NCBI GenBank assembly: GCA_030147645.1
Contig: JASBUY010000112.1
Location: forward strand, 1 to 7,845
DNA: 7,845 nt
Direction: 5' to 3'
Source of the DNA: Aquabacter sp.
GTDB lineage: Bacteria > Pseudomonadota > Alphaproteobacteria > Rhizobiales > Xanthobacteraceae
Shown piece by piece: positions 5,370-7,845 of the stretch (position 1 is the first letter of the stretch; every line of letters begins with the position of its first letter). The position numbers were made by a program, and so were the translations under genes. The notes under the pieces are model-generated. The model worked only from the letters and a program-made list of their open reading frames with translations, was not told where the DNA came from and made no database searches.

Positions 5370-7187
5370 TTGAGCGGAAGCGTACGCGCAAAAGGGAGCG
5401 GCCCGTCCCGCAATACGCAGGGCCGTCGGGCGCTGTCGCGGCTGCGCTTGCTTCTGGCCCCGCCTCGGGCGGAAGTCCGGCAGGGCCGGCGCCCTCCGGA
5501 ACTGATTTACGGCCTCACCGACCGCGTCCCCGTCCCGGCGCTCCTGCCCCTCGCGGCCCAGCACGCCATGCTGGCGCTGACCTATCTCATCTATCCCATC
5601 GTCGCCTTGGCAGAGGCCGGGGTGGACCCGCACCGGGCGCAATCCATCCTCACATGCTGCACGTTGTGCATCGGGCTCACCACCATCCTCCAATGCCTGC
5701 CGACGCGGTTCGGAAGCGGCTATCTCGGCGTCCATGTGCCCTCGCCCGGCGCCATACCGCTGGCGGTCCAGTCCCTGAGCCTTGGGGGGCCGGCACTGAT
5801 GGCGGCAAACACCGTCATCATGGGATGCCTGCAACTGGTGGTGTCGCGTTTGGTGCGGCCGTTGCGCATCCTGCTGCCCCCAGAAGTCTGCGGCGTCGCG
5901 GTGACCATGCTGGGCGTGTCGCTCGCCGCCCCCGCGCTGCGCCGTGCCCTCGGGATGCAACTGGGCGATCATCCTTTGGTGGATGGCGGCGCGCTGTTCG
6001 TGTCCAGCCTCACGCTGGGCATCATCGTCTGCGTGACGGTGTTCGCCCCCCGCCGGATCAAGCTGTTCGCTGTGCTCGCGGGGGCCTCCGTGGGTTGGAT
6101 GAGCGCGGTCGCGGGCCGGGTGGACACGACCGACGTCTCTGCGGCGCTGCGCATGGTGGATACGGTCGCCCTGCCCCATCTCGCTTTGCCCGCCTTCCAG
6201 TTCGAGCCGGCCTTGCTGCCGCTCATGGGGCTGATGGTGATGATGGGCGTGGTGGACGTGCTCTCCACCACGGTCTCACTGGAAAAGATGAATGACGCCG
6301 ATTGGCGGCGGGCCGACATGGGGGCCGCCGGCCGCGCCGTGACCGCAACCGGCATCGGCAATATTCTCCAGGGCATGGTGACGGGCTTCCAATCCTCCCT
6401 GTCCTCCTCGGCGGTGGGCCTCGCCTTCGCGACGGGGGCCACGGCGCGGGTCATCGGAGTGGCGGCAGGCGTCGCCATGGTGGCCACGGCCTTCTTTCCG
6501 AAGATCATTCTGGCCCTCACCCTGATCCCCTCGCCGGTGGTGGGCGGCATCCTGCTCTATACGGCTGCCTATCTTCTGGTGGCGGGCATGGACCTCATCC
6601 TCTCCCGCCGCCTGTCGGAACGCCGCGTGTTCCTGGTGGGGCTGTCCATGCTGGCGGGCCTCTCCGTGGCGCTGCTTCCCATCAACCAGCAATTGCCGCT
6701 CTGGGCGCAGCCCTTGTTCTCGACCCCGCTGACGGTGGGCGCGAGTTGCGCGATCCTGCTCAACCTCCTGTTCCGCATCGGCATAGCCCGCGAGACAGGG
6801 GAGATCGTGTCCGCCGGCGCGCCGGCCTTTGTGACGGTCCAGTCCTTCTTGGAGCGTCAAGGCGGTCTCTGGGGCGCACGGCGCGACGTGGTGGCGGCAG
6901 CCATTCCCGTGGCCGCGCAGGCGCTGGAACTGCTTCAGGACAATGAGATCGCCACCGGCCCGGTGGAGCTGCGCGCGCGCTTCGACGAAGCGCATCTCGA
7001 CGTATTCCTGCTCTATGAGGGCGAGGTGATGGAGGCGCCCAAGGAGCGCCCCTCGCCCGAGGCCCTGCTCGGGGACGCACGGGCCGTGGCGGGCTTTGCC
7101 GCCTATATGCTCACCCGCCTCAGCGACAAGGTGACGTTCGGACGTCAGGGGACCCGCGCGCGCATCACGCTGCGCTTTGACCATTGA
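5370..7187 (+). CDS. NCS2/NAT-family transporter with C-terminal GHKL-like tail, copy 2 (TTG start proposed)
   Basis: This is a paralogue of the preceding gene, roughly half identical in protein sequence by eye. It has the same order of features: QHAMLALTYLIYP in TM1, FGSGYLGVHVPSPGAIPL, EVCGVAVTMLGVSLA, the TM8 Asp at 296 (VVDVLSTTV), S-A-V-G in place of the NAT signature in TM10, and a tail ending in GFAAYMLTRLSDKVTF (575-590). No ATG precedes TM1 in frame. The TTG at 5370 gives 605 residues, exactly the length of copy 1, puts the TM8 Asp and the tail at the same numbers, and has TAAGGA 11-12 nt upstream. The TTG at 5304 would add 22 residues with no match in copy 1. The two N-termini align from about residue 24 onward; before that they do not. 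The 107-bp gap and shared strand suggest one transcript. The substrate is unknown. The two proteins may be redundant, act as a heteromer, or handle different substrates. Confidence 0.87.
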   Translation: MSGSVRAKGSGPSRNTQGRRALSRLRLLLAPPRAEVRQGRRPPELIYGLTDRVPVPALLPLAAQHAMLALTYLIYPIVALAEAGVDPHRAQSILTCCTLCIGLTTILQCLPTRFGSGYLGVHVPSPGAIPLAVQSLSLGGPALMAANTVIMGCLQLVVSRLVRPLRILLPPEVCGVAVTMLGVSLAAPALRRALGMQLGDHPLVDGGALFVSSLTLGIIVCVTVFAPRRIKLFAVLAGASVGWMSAVAGRVDTTDVSAALRMVDTVALPHLALPAFQFEPALLPLMGLMVMMGVVDVLSTTVSLEKMNDADWRRADMGAAGRAVTATGIGNILQGMVTGFQSSLSSSAVGLAFATGATARVIGVAAGVAMVATAFFPKIILALTLIPSPVVGGILLYTAAYLLVAGMDLILSRRLSERRVFLVGLSMLAGLSVALLPINQQLPLWAQPLFSTPLTVGASCAILLNLLFRIGIARETGEIVSAGAPAFVTVQSFLERQGGLWGARRDVVAAAIPVAAQALELLQDNEIATGPVELRARFDEAHLDVFLLYEGEVMEAPKERPSPEALLGDARAVAGFAAYMLTRLSDKVTFGRQGTRARITLRFDH

Positions 7188-7207
7188 GGCGGCGGCGGCG
7201 CCTCAAT
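7183..7207. terminator. Bidirectional hairpin between convergent genes
   Basis: A perfect 9-bp inverted repeat, ATTGAGGCG (7183-7191) and CGCCTCAAT (7199-7207), encloses a 7-nt loop. It contains the TGA of permease copy 2 (7185-7187) and, on the other strand, the TGA of the patatin gene (7203-7205). It can form in both transcripts. No T-tract follows on either side, so it would be an atypical terminator or a 3'-end stabilising hairpin. Confidence 0.5.
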
Positions 7208-7845
7208 CCGCCAGTTCCAGCCGCAGATCCAGCGTCGATTTGCGCCCCACATCCGCGCCATGAGTCGCGATGAAGCCGTCCGCCGCGGCGCGGCCGAGGT
7301 CGCGCAGATGCTGAAGGAAGGCCCATTCCGCATTGAGCTTGGACGAGAGGTCGAAATCCACCAACTGGTCCGCGCCGCCCACCCGGTGAAGGCGCACCCG
7401 GCGGAAGCCCGACGTGCCGAGGGCCAGGCGGGAGAGCATCTTGCCCTCGATCAGCTGGGTCACCTGGTCGATGGCACGCAACTGGGCCAAAAGCGACGCG
7501 TTGAAGGTGATCTCGTTGATGCGGTTCTGGATCTCGGCGGCGGTGCGCGGGGTCTCCTCGCGCAGGACCGGATTGATCTGGACCAGCACGATGTCGTCCG
7601 CGCCCACATGCTGATAAAGCGGCAGGAGCGGGGGATTTCCCATATAGCCGCCGTCCCAATAGGGCACGCCGTCGATCTCCACCGCCTGGAAAATGAAGGG
7701 CAGGCAGGCCGAGGCCATCACGGCGTCGGCGGTCATGTCCTCATGGCCGAAAATGCGTGCGCGGCCGGTATGGACATTGGTGGCGGAGATGAAGACCTTC
7801 ACGTCCGAAGCGCGGATGGCCTCGAAATCCGCATGGGCCTCGACG
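7203..7845 (-). CDS. Patatin-like phospholipase, C-terminal 213 residues (5' end outside window)
   Basis: Patatin-like enzymes are lipid acyl hydrolases with a Ser-Asp dyad. The visible part starts inside the catalytic domain (VEAHADFEAIRASD, then VKVFISATNVHTGRARIF) and has no real start codon; an in-frame GTG at 7802 is internal. The catalytic Asp is in the DGG motif (YWDGGYMGNPPLLPL; Asp codon at 7653-7655), preceded by the typical MASACLPFIFQAVEIDG segment. The nucleophile G-x-S-x-G lies upstream, outside the window. After the catalytic domain comes a C-terminal region (EIQNRINEITFNASLL to the end) like the helical DUF3734 extension found in many alphaproteobacterial patatin proteins, with NAEWAFLQHLRDLGRAAADGF as its clearest part. 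In some rhizobia such genes sit near 3-hydroxybutyrate metabolism genes; that is not visible here. It converges on the permease pair with 15 bp between the stop codons. Confidence 0.9.
   Translation of the reverse strand, partial: VEAHADFEAIRASDVKVFISATNVHTGRARIFGHEDMTADAVMASACLPFIFQAVEIDGVPYWDGGYMGNPPLLPLYQHVGADDIVLVQINPVLREETPRTAAEIQNRINEITFNASLLAQLRAIDQVTQLIEGKMLSRLALGTSGFRRVRLHRVGGADQLVDFDLSSKLNAEWAFLQHLRDLGRAAADGFIATHGADVGRKSTLDLRLELAD

Overview
The window looks like chromosomal DNA of a GC-rich alphaproteobacterium, most likely order Hyphomicrobiales (Rhizobiales) and possibly the Xanthobacter/Azorhizobium group. The support is strong G/C bias at third codon positions, an alphaproteobacterial-type DnaX lacking most of the zinc-module cysteines, a ~96-nt SRP RNA next to dnaX, and a HIT-nudC pair beside it. 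The genus is inference; nothing in the window fixes it.

Layout. On the minus strand, positions 1-1821 hold three units in the direction of transcription: the SRP RNA gene ffs (1726-1821) with a promoter-like sequence and an intrinsic terminator; a 74-codon unknown small protein (1387-1611) with a perfect Shine-Dalgarno sequence; and the 5' 440 codons of dnaX (cut off at position 1). Diverging from ffs on the plus strand are a HIT-domain protein (1931-2353) and nudC, the NADH/NAD-cap pyrophosphatase (2441-3367). Next come two large tandem plus-strand genes (3445-5262 and 5370-7187) for paralogous NCS2/NAT-type permeases of 605 residues each. They converge on a minus-strand patatin-like phospholipase (7203 to beyond 7845) across a 15-bp gap. 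A perfect hairpin there covers both stop codons.

Function. The left half is mostly housekeeping: replication clamp loading (DnaX), protein targeting (SRP RNA) and nucleotide hydrolysis (HIT, NudC). The right half is more accessory. The two permeases keep the NAT fold and the QH motif of TM1, but have Asp in place of the TM8 Glu and lack the TM10 Q/E-N signature, so their substrate cannot be read from the motif. Each carries a C-terminal cytoplasmic tail of about 120 residues that, by eye, resembles a degenerate GHKL/RsbW-type ATPase domain. This paired 'transporter plus dead-kinase-like tail' arrangement is the most unusual thing in the window. No purine or pyrimidine catabolic gene is visible nearby to suggest a substrate.

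Gaps. 1612-1725 holds the small gene's ribosome binding site and the ffs terminator. 1822-1930 holds promoter-like sequences facing both ways. The gaps before nudC (87 bp), before the first permease (77 bp) and between the permeases (107 bp) hold short hairpins or ribosome-binding sites, but no convincing promoter. There is no CRISPR array, tRNA, insertion sequence or phage gene in the window.
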